DNA from: UBA1732 sp045114455
GTDB lineage: Bacteria; Verrucomicrobiota; Lentisphaeria; Victivallales; UBA1829
Assembly: GCA_045114455.1 (NCBI GenBank)
Contig: JBGUKN010000072.1
Span: forward strand, 1-64,000
Length of the DNA: 64,000 nucleotides
Direction of reading: 5' to 3'
Shown here: in pieces, positions 43,825 to 52,513 of the stretch
Layout of the letters: each line of letters begins with the position of its first letter
How positions within the stretch are numbered: position 1 is the stretch's first letter
Translations under genes and position numbers: made by a program
Notes under the pieces: model-generated
The model's input: the letters and a program-made list of their open reading frames with translations, nothing else
Database searches by the model: none
What the model was told of the DNA's origin: nothing

Positions 43825-45249
43825 ATGACAAAAGCGATCCTTTTCTGCTCAACACACGAAAACGCATGGCTGAAAGAGTATTTCCCGAATCACCCGGTTT
43901 ATTTGCTTCCGTTCGCAAACAAACCAGCCATTGAGTATATTCTGGACTATTGTTTCCTTTGCGGGATCCATGATGTTAGAATCGTATCCGACGAAGAATC
44001 CGAAGCTCTGCGCGCCCAATACCGCAACGGCGAAATGCTGAGCATGAACATCTCCTTCGGAAGCGTGAACTCCGCGTGTTCGGTCAGACGCGTCATCCTG
44101 CAAAACAAAGCTTTCTGCAGGGGCAGCGACATCCTGTTTTTCTCCGGCCTTTTCCTGCCCGAATATGACAAACGGATGCCGAACGAGCCGGGCATCGGCG
44201 CGGATGAACTGAAGGGATGCGTCTATGAAAACGGAAGCGCAGCCTGGTATCTGATCGGGCGGAACAGACTGGACAGCCTCCCGGACAAATGGGACGGTTT
44301 TCACGACGAAACTCCCGTCAGCGGCCAACCGGTCACGGATATTCTCGGCTATTACCGCCACAACATGCGTCTGGCCGGTCCCGACATCGAAAAATACAAT
44401 TTGCCCGGTTTTCGTGAAGGTAAGAACAGTTACGTGGGGTATGACGTTCAAATCCCGGGATCGGCCAGGATCCGACCGCCCGTAATTCTCGGAAACGGGA
44501 TACAGTTTGGACGCAAAGCGCATGCCGGACCGAATGTGATTATCGGGGACAACTGCATCATCGACAACGGTACGACGATCCGGGACTCCATTGTTTTCGG
44601 CAACACCTACATCGGACGTGACCTGGAGATCAACGGGAAGATCTGTTGCGCAAATTGCATCATCGACCCGCAAACCGGAACCAGCATCAACCTTGCCAAT
44701 CCGTCTGTCATCTCCGAAATGGAACCGGACGAATATGAAAAAAAATCTTTTCTTCAACGTTTTCTGGCAGTTGTGCTGCTGCTGTTCCAGACGCCCCTCT
44801 ATCTCCTGCTGAGGCCCTTTGTGGAGTTTCATTTTTCCCTGACGGAGTGTCTGACCGGCAGAGGAAACACTCGCACACTGGCATTGGACGGATATGCACT
44901 GCCGCGGGAAAGCATTGCCGGAAGTCTGTTCCACAGGTTCACACTGAACAAATACCATCTTCTGCCGTATGCGGCAGCCGGGAAAATGCGGCTGGTCGGA
45001 AGCCATCTGCTGGAAGCGACCGAACACAACGAGCAGTTCATCCGGGATCTTCCAGGGTATGCACCCGGCATTTTTTCCTACAGCGAATACCTCGGCCATG
45101 AAAATGAGCCTTATCAATTTGAACTTGACGAGCAGTATTATGCATATGCTATGAACTGCTGGTTTAACATCAAGATTTTGGCGGGAATCCTGCGGCGCAA
45201 TCTGAGACGGGAAAACCGCAGCCTGCAACAGAGAGGAGCTATCGAATAA
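43825..45249 (+). CDS. Hybrid protein: degenerate NDP-sugar pyrophosphorylase, beta-helix and PGT-like tail
   Basis: 474 aa. Residues 1-195 read like a nucleotidyltransferase that lacks GxGxRL: ILFCSTHENAWLKEYFPNHPVYLLPFANKPAIEYILDYCFLCGIHDVRIV corresponds to the LLPFANKPMIEYILE part of GCD1/GlmU-like enzymes. Residues about 199-305 are left-handed beta-helix hexapeptides (VILGNGIQFGRKAHAGPNVIIGDNCIIDNGTTIRDSIVFGNTYIG). A hydrophobic stretch (VVLLLFQTPLYLLLRPFVEF, about 313-333) leads into a region resembling the C-terminal half of phosphoglycosyl transferases: MRLVGSHLLEATEHNEQFIRDLPGYAPGIFSYSEYL...YYAYAMNCWFNIKILAGILRRNL, aligning with LVGPRP...LPGITG...YYIRNWSFWLDLKIL. Pro and other catalytic residues are altered. 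Predicted inactive or regulatory; starts immediately after the true PGT gene and overlaps the next by one base. Confidence 0.65.
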   Translation: MTKAILFCSTHENAWLKEYFPNHPVYLLPFANKPAIEYILDYCFLCGIHDVRIVSDEESEALRAQYRNGEMLSMNISFGSVNSACSVRRVILQNKAFCRGSDILFFSGLFLPEYDKRMPNEPGIGADELKGCVYENGSAAWYLIGRNRLDSLPDKWDGFHDETPVSGQPVTDILGYYRHNMRLAGPDIEKYNLPGFREGKNSYVGYDVQIPGSARIRPPVILGNGIQFGRKAHAGPNVIIGDNCIIDNGTTIRDSIVFGNTYIGRDLEINGKICCANCIIDPQTGTSINLANPSVISEMEPDEYEKKSFLQRFLAVVLLLFQTPLYLLLRPFVEFHFSLTECLTGRGNTRTLALDGYALPRESIAGSLFHRFTLNKYHLLPYAAAGKMRLVGSHLLEATEHNEQFIRDLPGYAPGIFSYSEYLGHENEPYQFELDEQYYAYAMNCWFNIKILAGILRRNLRRENRSLQQRGAIE

Positions 45250-47339
45250 TGATTTTAACCGACCATGAAGATCCCGCCATCGAAGCAACCGCCGACAATT
45301 CCACTCCCACGGCAGAACAAAGATCTCTTCCCGTTTTCGTACAGATTATTTATCTCTTCAAACGGGATATCTGGTGCTGGATCAATGCAGTCCAGAAAAT
45401 GTGGTGGCTTTTCATCCTTGCTCCGCTGCTGTTCGCCTGTGCCACTTTCTTTTTCAGAACCATGACGACCACCAACGTGTATGTGGCAAACTGCGGATTG
45501 ATCCGCCAGGCCGTCGACACGCGGGACGGCGTTCTTCCTCCGGGATATACGAATGTTCAGAGATCGATCATTATGAATCTTTTCAAGACCCGTGCAGTTT
45601 TGGAGGAGACCATCAAGCGGCTCAGCCTGCCGTATTCGTCCGAACAGCTCTACAACAGCATTACCATCAAGGTGGAAAAGAATTCCGATTACTACGTTAT
45701 CTCGGCTTCTTCAAAAGACCCGACGATTTCCGCCGCTTTGGCCAATACCCTGGCCGACGTTTTCATTGAAGAATACAAAAAACTGATCCGGCGAAATCTG
45801 GAAGATCTGAACGACAGCTATGTGAGAACTCAGAATGAAATGGAAAAATTGCTGGCCGAGCAGGATGAGAAATTGAAAAAAATCAACGCCGAAAACAATC
45901 TGACAACCATTGAGAACGATATCGCCTTCAACAATCAGAGACTGCTTCAGATTGAAGACCAGCTGACTCGCAAATCGTCCTCGCTCGATTCCGCGAAACA
46001 GGCTCTGTTCGAGCTTCAGGGAGAACTGGTCAACACCCCGGAAGAAGTCGTGTCAAAAAGAGTAACAAGCACAGCAGTGGAAGACGAACTTTTGCGTGCG
46101 GAGAATCTGTTGCTTGAATACGAACAGGTCTATGCAAAAAACAATCCCCTTTTGATCCAGCAGCGGGAAATCGTCAAAAAACTTAAGGCTGAAAAAGATC
46201 GGCTGAAAGAAGAAGAAGAAGAAGGCTCGAACGAAATCAATAAACATGTCGAGGTCACCCGCAATCCGGCATATACACAAATTCAGGTGGCCATAGCCGC
46301 AAAAAAAGCCGAAATCTCCTCCCTTACCAACGATATCAAGCTCAATAATGACAATGCGATTCAGCTGCGTGCGCGCCGCGAACTTCTGGCCGCGCTTCAG
46401 CCGACTCTCCGTCAGCTCGAAACCGATATCCAGCAAACGAAGACCCAGCTCAACAACACGAAAGTCCAGATCACCACGATCAACAGCTTTTTGAGCCGCT
46501 CTTTCTCCGACATCTCCATTCAGGAACTTGCGAAAACACCCAAAGTCCCCCTCGGACGCAAACGCGGCATCTGGACTGTCGTCGGATTCATACTCGGAAC
46601 CTTTTTGGCCTTTTCCATTACTTTCGTGTGCGAAATGTTCAACCTGACAGTTCGCTCCAACGTTGATATTGAACAGGCCCTCGGGATCAGAATGCTCGGA
46701 ATGATCCCGCTTCTGGATCAGAAGCATCGCGCGGACTACTACAGTGCGCTGCAGACAATGACCAGTAATGGAAAGCTTTTCTTCACCCATGCATCGCCCG
46801 AGCATCCGGGTCTGATTGTATTCGCTCCGGACAAACGAACCGATCAGGATGAAAAGATTCTGGAAGAATTCTGCGAAACGCTGAAAGTCCGCACGGGAAA
46901 CAACTACGTCGTCATTTCTCCGATCAAAGAGGAGGACTTCTCCATGAAACAGATGCCTCTTCTTATCAACGACTATTTATATCAGTTCACGGACACGGCG
47001 CCAAAACCTGGAAAAGACCATAAGGTTTTCTTCAGGCTGGACGACCTTTCCTTTGTTTCGCCTCTTTCGGACGAACAGGTCCAGCGGATAAGAAATGCAT
47101 ATCAGTCCAAATCCATTTCGCTTATCATATGGGATCTTTTCGAGTTTGAACAGCATAGACAGCTTTTTGCGGAAATTGCCCGCAACGCCGATCTTACGGT
47201 CATTCCGATGAAATATGCACAGACTTCGAAAGTGAATATTTTCCGAATACTCCAGTTCCTGAGGTCTTTCCAGGTCAAAAATATTTTCGGATTCCTCCAT
47301 AACGTCAATAACAAGCATTACAGCAAGGTGACATTATGA
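45249..47339 (+). CDS. Wzz/GumC-type chain-length protein with degenerate BY-kinase-like tail
   Basis: 696 aa. TM1 about residues 51-69, long periplasmic region with coiled coils (about 190-430: NEMEKLLAEQDEKLKKINAENN..., AENLLLEYEQVYAKNNPLLIQQREIVKKLKAEKDRLKEEEEEG), TM2 about 440-460 (IWTVVGFILGTFLAFSITFV). The C-terminal 220 aa lie where Wzc proteins have their tyrosine-kinase domain and keep its pattern (SLIIWDLFEFEQHRQLFAEIARNADLTVIPMKYAQTSKVNIFRILQFLRSFQVKNIFGFLHNVN) but have no Walker A: the place reads NNYVVISPIKEEDF. No Tyr cluster ends the protein. So it is a co-polymerase with a pseudokinase tail. Starts at the hybrid's stop. Confidence 0.85.
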   Translation: MILTDHEDPAIEATADNSTPTAEQRSLPVFVQIIYLFKRDIWCWINAVQKMWWLFILAPLLFACATFFFRTMTTTNVYVANCGLIRQAVDTRDGVLPPGYTNVQRSIIMNLFKTRAVLEETIKRLSLPYSSEQLYNSITIKVEKNSDYYVISASSKDPTISAALANTLADVFIEEYKKLIRRNLEDLNDSYVRTQNEMEKLLAEQDEKLKKINAENNLTTIENDIAFNNQRLLQIEDQLTRKSSSLDSAKQALFELQGELVNTPEEVVSKRVTSTAVEDELLRAENLLLEYEQVYAKNNPLLIQQREIVKKLKAEKDRLKEEEEEGSNEINKHVEVTRNPAYTQIQVAIAAKKAEISSLTNDIKLNNDNAIQLRARRELLAALQPTLRQLETDIQQTKTQLNNTKVQITTINSFLSRSFSDISIQELAKTPKVPLGRKRGIWTVVGFILGTFLAFSITFVCEMFNLTVRSNVDIEQALGIRMLGMIPLLDQKHRADYYSALQTMTSNGKLFFTHASPEHPGLIVFAPDKRTDQDEKILEEFCETLKVRTGNNYVVISPIKEEDFSMKQMPLLINDYLYQFTDTAPKPGKDHKVFFRLDDLSFVSPLSDEQVQRIRNAYQSKSISLIIWDLFEFEQHRQLFAEIARNADLTVIPMKYAQTSKVNIFRILQFLRSFQVKNIFGFLHNVNNKHYSKVTL

Positions 47340-48391
47340 TTTTCAAAGCCTCTCGTTTTCTGCGTTTTTTCCTGCCTGCCGTCTCCTTTGTCATAACTGC
47401 ATGCAATACTACTCCGTTCGGAGGAATCGCCGTTCCCAGCATGACATCCGTTGAACCCAAACAGGACGGGGATGCTTATGCCATTCAGGAGGAATTGAAA
47501 GCGCTGCATACCGTAAATACCACCCCTTATATCATTCGTCCCGGAGATACGTTCCAAATGTCCGTCTATAATCAGCCGACTCTCACCACAAGTGTGCTGA
47601 TTGCACCGGACGGAACGACCAGTCTTCCTCTGATCGGCATTTTGAAACTCAGCGGAATGAACATGGAAGACGCCATGAATTTGATAGAAAAGAAGTTTTC
47701 CGCCTATTTGAAGTCTCCATATGTCACTTTGGCTCCTTTGTCGGTAAGCGGTTACTATTTCACGATTGCGGGCCGAGTCGTGAGACCCGGCAACTACACG
47801 GTGTCCCTCGGACAAACCAAGATGCTTGATGCAATCGCTCTTTCCGGCGGTTTTCAAACGGGGTCACTTAACGGCGACACGGTCGAGCTCGCCGATCTGG
47901 ACAACGCCTATATCAAGCGCGACGGGAAAAAACTGCCTGTAGACTTCAGAAAACTTGTTTATGAAGGAGACGATCTGCAAAACATTCCTGTTTTGAACGG
48001 GGATTATATCTATGTGCCGTCGACGATCAATGGGTCCATTATTTTCCTCGGGGAAGTCGGACGGAACACATATGTCGGGTTCTCGGAAGGAATGACGCTG
48101 TTGCAGGGACTTTCCTACACGAACGGCTTGAATACAGCCTCATACAGTTCCATCATTCGCATTATCCGCGGCGGCCTGAATAACACTGTCGTTTATACCG
48201 TTGATGTCGACCTGATTCTGAAAGGAAAGATGAGGGATTTCAAGCTGAATGCGAACGACATCGTTTATGTACCGCAAGACGGGCTCACAAAATGGAACCT
48301 GATGATCAAGAAACTCCTGCCGACACTTCAGTTCTTCAATCTGCTGGCCGGTCCGTTCGGATCCAATATACGCGGGTTTTTCGATCTTTGA
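47336..48391 (+). CDS. Polysaccharide export outer-membrane lipoprotein (Wza-like)
   Basis: 351 aa. Signal peptide ends in lipobox VITAC. Poly_export domain IIRPGDTFQMSVYNQPTLTTSVLIAPDGTTSLPLIGILKLSGMNMEDAMNLIEKKFSAYLKSPYVTL, followed by SLBB repeats (ITIAGRVVRPGNYTVSLGQTKMLDAIALSGGF and IIFLGEVGRNTYVGFSEGMTLLQGLSYTNG). The C-terminal amphipathic end (WNLMIKKLLPTLQFFNLLAGPF) may form the outer-membrane barrel helix. It exports the finished polymer. Overlaps the Wzz gene by four bases. Confidence 0.93.
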   Translation: MIFKASRFLRFFLPAVSFVITACNTTPFGGIAVPSMTSVEPKQDGDAYAIQEELKALHTVNTTPYIIRPGDTFQMSVYNQPTLTTSVLIAPDGTTSLPLIGILKLSGMNMEDAMNLIEKKFSAYLKSPYVTLAPLSVSGYYFTIAGRVVRPGNYTVSLGQTKMLDAIALSGGFQTGSLNGDTVELADLDNAYIKRDGKKLPVDFRKLVYEGDDLQNIPVLNGDYIYVPSTINGSIIFLGEVGRNTYVGFSEGMTLLQGLSYTNGLNTASYSSIIRIIRGGLNNTVVYTVDVDLILKGKMRDFKLNANDIVYVPQDGLTKWNLMIKKLLPTLQFFNLLAGPFGSNIRGFFDL

Positions 48392-48426
48392 TATGAATCA
48401 CGGGGGCATTGCAGGGGAAAAGCCAT

Positions 48427-50016
48427 ATGCTTAAAACCGTTGAAGTTTTGTTCTTTTTCCTGTTCTTTCTGCCTTTCCTGACAGCATTGGCCTGGATATT
48501 TCCGTTTCTCCGGCACGTTTACTTTACAGGAATGTTTTTTTTCACCTGCAAAGAGATTTCCTTCGGCATCATGACGATTATGTGGAAAGGGACGGCACGC
48601 GCCTATACGTTCACGGCCGTATTCCTTTTTGCTGTTCCGCTGTTTTTCAGTATGGTCTTGGACTGGAAGACGAAGGTACGGTTTTTTCCTCCCGGTTCCA
48701 TATTTTACTTTCTTTACTTCCTGTCCGTTCTGATTTCCGGAGTAAACGCCGTCCACATGCATCAATGGGGATTTGAAGTCTACAAAATGCTTTGGATGTA
48801 CTTCGTCTTCATAGCGGCATTCAACTATCTGAACCATTGCAAGGACCTCATTTTTCCCATTTATATGGTATGCATTATCCTGATTTATCTTTTTCTGGTT
48901 GGCTTCGACCAGAAATACAGGCTGGGAAGCATTCAAGTCCATTCGACATTTCCGCATCAGAACTCCCTGGCGCTGTATCTGGAGCTCCTGGGGCTTCTTT
49001 CGTTTGGCGTTCTGCTGAACGAGCATATGAGCAAATTGCTGTTCTGTCTCTGTCTGTTTGCTTTCGGCAGCTCCGTCCTCCTGATCCTTTTTACCTATTC
49101 CAGAGGAGCCCTGGTCACTTATTTCGGAGGTATTGCCATTGTTTGCGCGGCTTCCATATTGTTCAATGGCTTCTCCATTAGGCGGCTGACTCTTCTTCTG
49201 ATCGGAATGATTGTCCTGCTGTGTGTGGTCGGTTATGCCTTGCCGAACATCATCAAACGGTTCACCGGTGCGTCGCCGGCTTCCAAAAACACAAGAATCG
49301 CGCTTGCCATCGCATCCAAAAAAATGGCAAATGATTATCCTTTAGGAGTTGGAGCCAACAATTACAGCGAGTATTCCGGATACAACTACGATTATGCCAT
49401 TCAGGAGAACTATTCTCCACGGAAGGAACGTGGCGGAATCGTGGAAACCATCTACCTGCTTGTCGCGGCGGAATGCGGATGGTACGGCCTCGGCCTTCTG
49501 CTTCTCTGGTTTTTTTATTATTACTTTTCTCTCATCGTAAGCATGTTTGTCCTTCGGAAAAAGCCATGTTCCGGCATCGTGATCGGACTCTTCGGCGGCC
49601 TTACCTGCATTTACTGGCATTCCACGCTTGAATGGAGCATGAAACAGCCTAACAACTTCTCGGAACAAATGGTCATTTATGGGCTGATAGCCGCCATTGC
49701 AGTCAACCGCAAAAAGATCAAAGCCGCTTATCAACGACAGCTTGCCCGGGAAGCGGAACAGGAAAAAAAGAAAAAAAAGAAGGACGAAAAATCAATGGCA
49801 AGCCAATATTCGCTGCCGCTTCTGCCGGGAAGACAGTTCATGCTTTCTGTGGACACTGATAGTCTGCACTCTCAGATTCCTCCGACCATGAAGCCTGTCG
49901 ACACGGCGCCCGAATCGTCCGGTGCTCAGGATGGACAGGAGCAGGTTCCTTCCATAAATCCCGCCGACGTGGATCTCGAATCGTCCGATGCTCGGGATGG
50001 ACAGGGGCAGGAATAG
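48427..50016 (+). CDS. O-antigen polymerase/ligase-like protein (Wzy)
   Basis: 529 aa starting at ATG 48427 with GGGG upstream; a TTG further up is not needed. At least ten membrane segments; the large periplasmic loop has ANNYSEYSGYNYDYAIQENYSPRKERGGIVETIYLLVAAECGWYGLGLLLL, matching the O-antigen ligase/Wzy fold. The C-terminus (about 95 aa) is cytoplasmic, with a Lys run (KKKKKKDEK) and two near-identical 22-residue units (ESSGAQDGQEQVP... and ESSDARDGQGQE) from a 66-bp duplication. Polymerises lipid-linked repeats. Confidence 0.85.
   Translation: MLKTVEVLFFFLFFLPFLTALAWIFPFLRHVYFTGMFFFTCKEISFGIMTIMWKGTARAYTFTAVFLFAVPLFFSMVLDWKTKVRFFPPGSIFYFLYFLSVLISGVNAVHMHQWGFEVYKMLWMYFVFIAAFNYLNHCKDLIFPIYMVCIILIYLFLVGFDQKYRLGSIQVHSTFPHQNSLALYLELLGLLSFGVLLNEHMSKLLFCLCLFAFGSSVLLILFTYSRGALVTYFGGIAIVCAASILFNGFSIRRLTLLLIGMIVLLCVVGYALPNIIKRFTGASPASKNTRIALAIASKKMANDYPLGVGANNYSEYSGYNYDYAIQENYSPRKERGGIVETIYLLVAAECGWYGLGLLLLWFFYYYFSLIVSMFVLRKKPCSGIVIGLFGGLTCIYWHSTLEWSMKQPNNFSEQMVIYGLIAAIAVNRKKIKAAYQRQLAREAEQEKKKKKKDEKSMASQYSLPLLPGRQFMLSVDTDSLHSQIPPTMKPVDTAPESSGAQDGQEQVPSINPADVDLESSDARDGQGQE
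49912..50011 (+). repeat. 66-bp-spaced imperfect duplication at the end of the Wzy gene
   Basis: GAATCGTCCGGTGCTCAGGATGG... at 49912 recurs as GAATCGTCCGATGCTCGGGATGG... at 49978. It gives two similar hydrophilic units in the C-terminal tail. Confidence 0.8.
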
Positions 50017-50045
50017 TATTTGAAAAACGTATCCGAGGAAGCCAG

Positions 50046-51200
50046 ATGAAGATCGCCGATAGAATGCACTGTACCGGATGCGGAGCCTGTGCGGATGCAT
50101 GTCCGGCCGCCTGCATTTCCATGAAAGCATCGGAGGAAGGCTTCTGGTTTCCGGTCGTCGAGGAATCGCGATGCAGGGATTGCGGAATCTGCGGGACTGT
50201 CTGCCATGTTTTGAATCCTCCCGGAAAAAAAAGTCCGGAAAAAGCATTTGCCGCCTGGTCTTTGGATGAATCCGTACGAACGTCCAGTTCCTCCGGCGGC
50301 GTCTATTCCGTTCTTGGGGAATATATCCTTGAAAACGGCGGCGCAATCAGCGGTTGCCGTTTTGACGGGGACATGGTTCTGAAGCACGAACTGTGCGACC
50401 GGCCGGGCGGCACGGTTCACTTCCGCGGATCGAAATACGTTCAGTGTTTTACGGACGGAATCTACCGGATAATCCGTGACGAGCTTGCAAAAGGCAGAAC
50501 GGTTCTTTTCACCGGTACGCCGTGTCAGGCCGCCGGATTGCGGGCCTATTTGGGGCGACCGTATGAGAATCTGATCGTCTGCGATCTGGTCTGTCACGGC
50601 GTCCCAAGCCAGAAGATATTCAGAAGCTACCTGAAACGGCATGATCTGTCTCCTGATCCAGATCGTTCGGTCATCGCGTTCCGCGACCTGAACGGCTGGG
50701 GCGACTTTTATATTCGGATCATGGACCGGGGCAATCTTCAATGGCACTCCGACGATGCGACGAACGAATACATCCGTGCATTTCTGTCCGGATACGATTA
50801 TAATGAAGCCTGCTACGAATGCCCCTATGCCTGCATGGAGAGGACAGGAGATCTGACGCTTGCGGATTTCTGGGGGCTCGGAAAAAGCATCCCCTTTGAC
50901 GGAGACCCGTCGCACGGCTGTTCCCTGATTCTTGTCAATACGGAAAAAGGCGGAGACCTGCTTCAAAACGTGCGGGACAGGCTGTTCCTGGAAGAACGGA
51001 CATTGGAGGAAGCCCGGCAGGGAAACGGCCAGTTGAGGGCGCCAGTGCCAAGACAGCCGATGCGCGATACGTTTTACCGGATGGACTGGGCAGGAATTGC
51101 ACGCAAGATCAACTATGGAAATCCCTCCCCTCTCCGCAGGCTGCTCCGTGTCTGCAAACGGACCGTTCTGAATATACTTCCGTGCGGAAGCAGAAAATGA
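50046..51200 (+). CDS. FrhB-like coenzyme F420 hydrogenase beta-subunit family protein (polysaccharide cluster type)
   Basis: 384 aa. N-terminal 2[4Fe-4S] ferredoxin domain: CTGCGACADACP and CRDCGICGTVCHVLNP. FrhB_FdhB N and C domains follow: AFAAWSLDESVRTSSSSGGVYSVLGEYIL, VLFTGTPCQAAGLRAYL, VCDLVCHGVPSQKIFRSYL, and the Cys-rich CYECPYACMERTGDLTLADFWG. In cell-surface polysaccharide clusters this family pairs with pyruvyl transferases, as here (next gene). True F420 dependence is unlikely; probable function is a redox step on a sugar or cofactor in the same cluster. Confidence 0.88.
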   Translation: MKIADRMHCTGCGACADACPAACISMKASEEGFWFPVVEESRCRDCGICGTVCHVLNPPGKKSPEKAFAAWSLDESVRTSSSSGGVYSVLGEYILENGGAISGCRFDGDMVLKHELCDRPGGTVHFRGSKYVQCFTDGIYRIIRDELAKGRTVLFTGTPCQAAGLRAYLGRPYENLIVCDLVCHGVPSQKIFRSYLKRHDLSPDPDRSVIAFRDLNGWGDFYIRIMDRGNLQWHSDDATNEYIRAFLSGYDYNEACYECPYACMERTGDLTLADFWGLGKSIPFDGDPSHGCSLILVNTEKGGDLLQNVRDRLFLEERTLEEARQGNGQLRAPVPRQPMRDTFYRMDWAGIARKINYGNPSPLRRLLRVCKRTVLNILPCGSRK

Positions 51201-51254
51201 AAGCGGCAGCGGTCCATAATCAAAAAAGGCCGGCTTAAATTAAGGAGTTCCGTT

Positions 51255-52469
51255 ATGAAAATACTCTTAGGCGGCGTGCCGTTCGGCTGCGACAATATCG
51301 GCGACGAGGCAATCCTTGCCTCCGTAATCGGTCTCCTGCGCGAGATATACCCGGATGCAGAACTCATCGTAAGTACCGGTGACCGCACCGGGACGGAACG
51401 CAAATTCGGGGTGAAGACCGTCCCTCTGTACGGATTTGACCCTGCGGCGCCCGCGGCGCGTCTGACCGAGGCGCTGGACGGCATCAATTTCTATATCTGG
51501 GCGGGTGCTACCGGACTGTCCGATTATCCGGAAATGGCCTGCACACTGCTTGAAACCGCTCAGGAAAAGGGCGTCCGGACGATCGTCTGGAATGTCGGGA
51601 TGAACGATGTTTTCAATCCGGCTTTCTTCTCGCTTCACGGAAAAAAGAAAACGCTGGCGAACGCGGTAAAAACATGTTTCGGATTCGACTGGGAAAAACG
51701 CTGGATCGAACGGCGTGTCCACGCTATCCGGCAGAGATTGGCACGCACCCTCGGACGCTGCGATCTGATCGTCCTCCGCGACCGGAAATCTCTGGAAGTG
51801 CTCCGCTTGTGCGCGCCGTTCCCGGACGCCGTCGCCGGAGCCGACACCGCCATCCTGCAGAAACAGTGTCCGGCGGACGCTCTCCCCTGGAACGCATCTG
51901 AACAAGAAGTTTTCCGGTCTGCCTCCGCACGGATGGCCGTCTGCGTGTCGGAGCAGAACCGGATCCGTGAATTCGACCGGTTTACAGGCTGGCTCGACGG
52001 CATCCTGGAAACGCATCCCGGACTGCTTGTCGTGACGATCCCGATGAACCCGAAAACGGATTTCCGGGTCATGGAGGAGATGAAGCGGCGCTCGAACTAT
52101 CCCGACCGCATCCTGTCGACCCGCTTCCTTGAGCCGGAGGAAGTCCAGGCCGTCGCGGCGGACTGCTCCGTCATCGTCAGCAGCCGTCTGCATCTGCTAA
52201 TCCTGGGGCTGAACAACCTGGTGCCCGGCGTCGGCATCGCACGCGGAAGCAAAATCGAGTATTTCCTTTCCCGGTTCGGCCTTACGACCGCGGGGACCAC
52301 CGACGATCTCGACCTTCCCCGCCTGACCGAATCCGTGGATTGGGCGCTGACGCATCAGGACGAATTCAAACAAAGCGCCGCATCCGTCCGTGCCGGTTTG
52401 CTGGAAGACCTGAAACGGGCGGAAACACTTTTGAAACAGACATTGGAAAGCCCGCGTCCGCCCCGGTAG
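51255..52469 (+). CDS. Polysaccharide pyruvyl transferase family protein
   Basis: 404 aa of the CsaB/WcaK family. MKILLGGVPFGCDNIGDEAILASVIGLLREIYPDAELIV is the characteristic N-terminus, and the C-terminal half has AGADTAILQKQ, VSSRLHLLILGLNNLVPGVGIARGSKIEYFLSRFG. It adds pyruvate ketals to sugars of the exopolysaccharide. A clear AAGGAG ribosome site precedes the ATG. It ends the exopolysaccharide genes as judged from function. Confidence 0.9.
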   Translation: MKILLGGVPFGCDNIGDEAILASVIGLLREIYPDAELIVSTGDRTGTERKFGVKTVPLYGFDPAAPAARLTEALDGINFYIWAGATGLSDYPEMACTLLETAQEKGVRTIVWNVGMNDVFNPAFFSLHGKKKTLANAVKTCFGFDWEKRWIERRVHAIRQRLARTLGRCDLIVLRDRKSLEVLRLCAPFPDAVAGADTAILQKQCPADALPWNASEQEVFRSASARMAVCVSEQNRIREFDRFTGWLDGILETHPGLLVVTIPMNPKTDFRVMEEMKRRSNYPDRILSTRFLEPEEVQAVAADCSVIVSSRLHLLILGLNNLVPGVGIARGSKIEYFLSRFGLTTAGTTDDLDLPRLTESVDWALTHQDEFKQSAASVRAGLLEDLKRAETLLKQTLESPRPPR

Positions 52470-52513
52470 ACGCACCTCGTTCTTCCCCGCATTCCAATCC
52501 CGGATGCATCAAC

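Noticed and set aside
50046..51200. Genuine F420-reducing hydrogenase subunit
   Set aside because: The family match is good, but the neighbour is a polysaccharide pyruvyl transferase and no hydrogenase or F420 genes are present.
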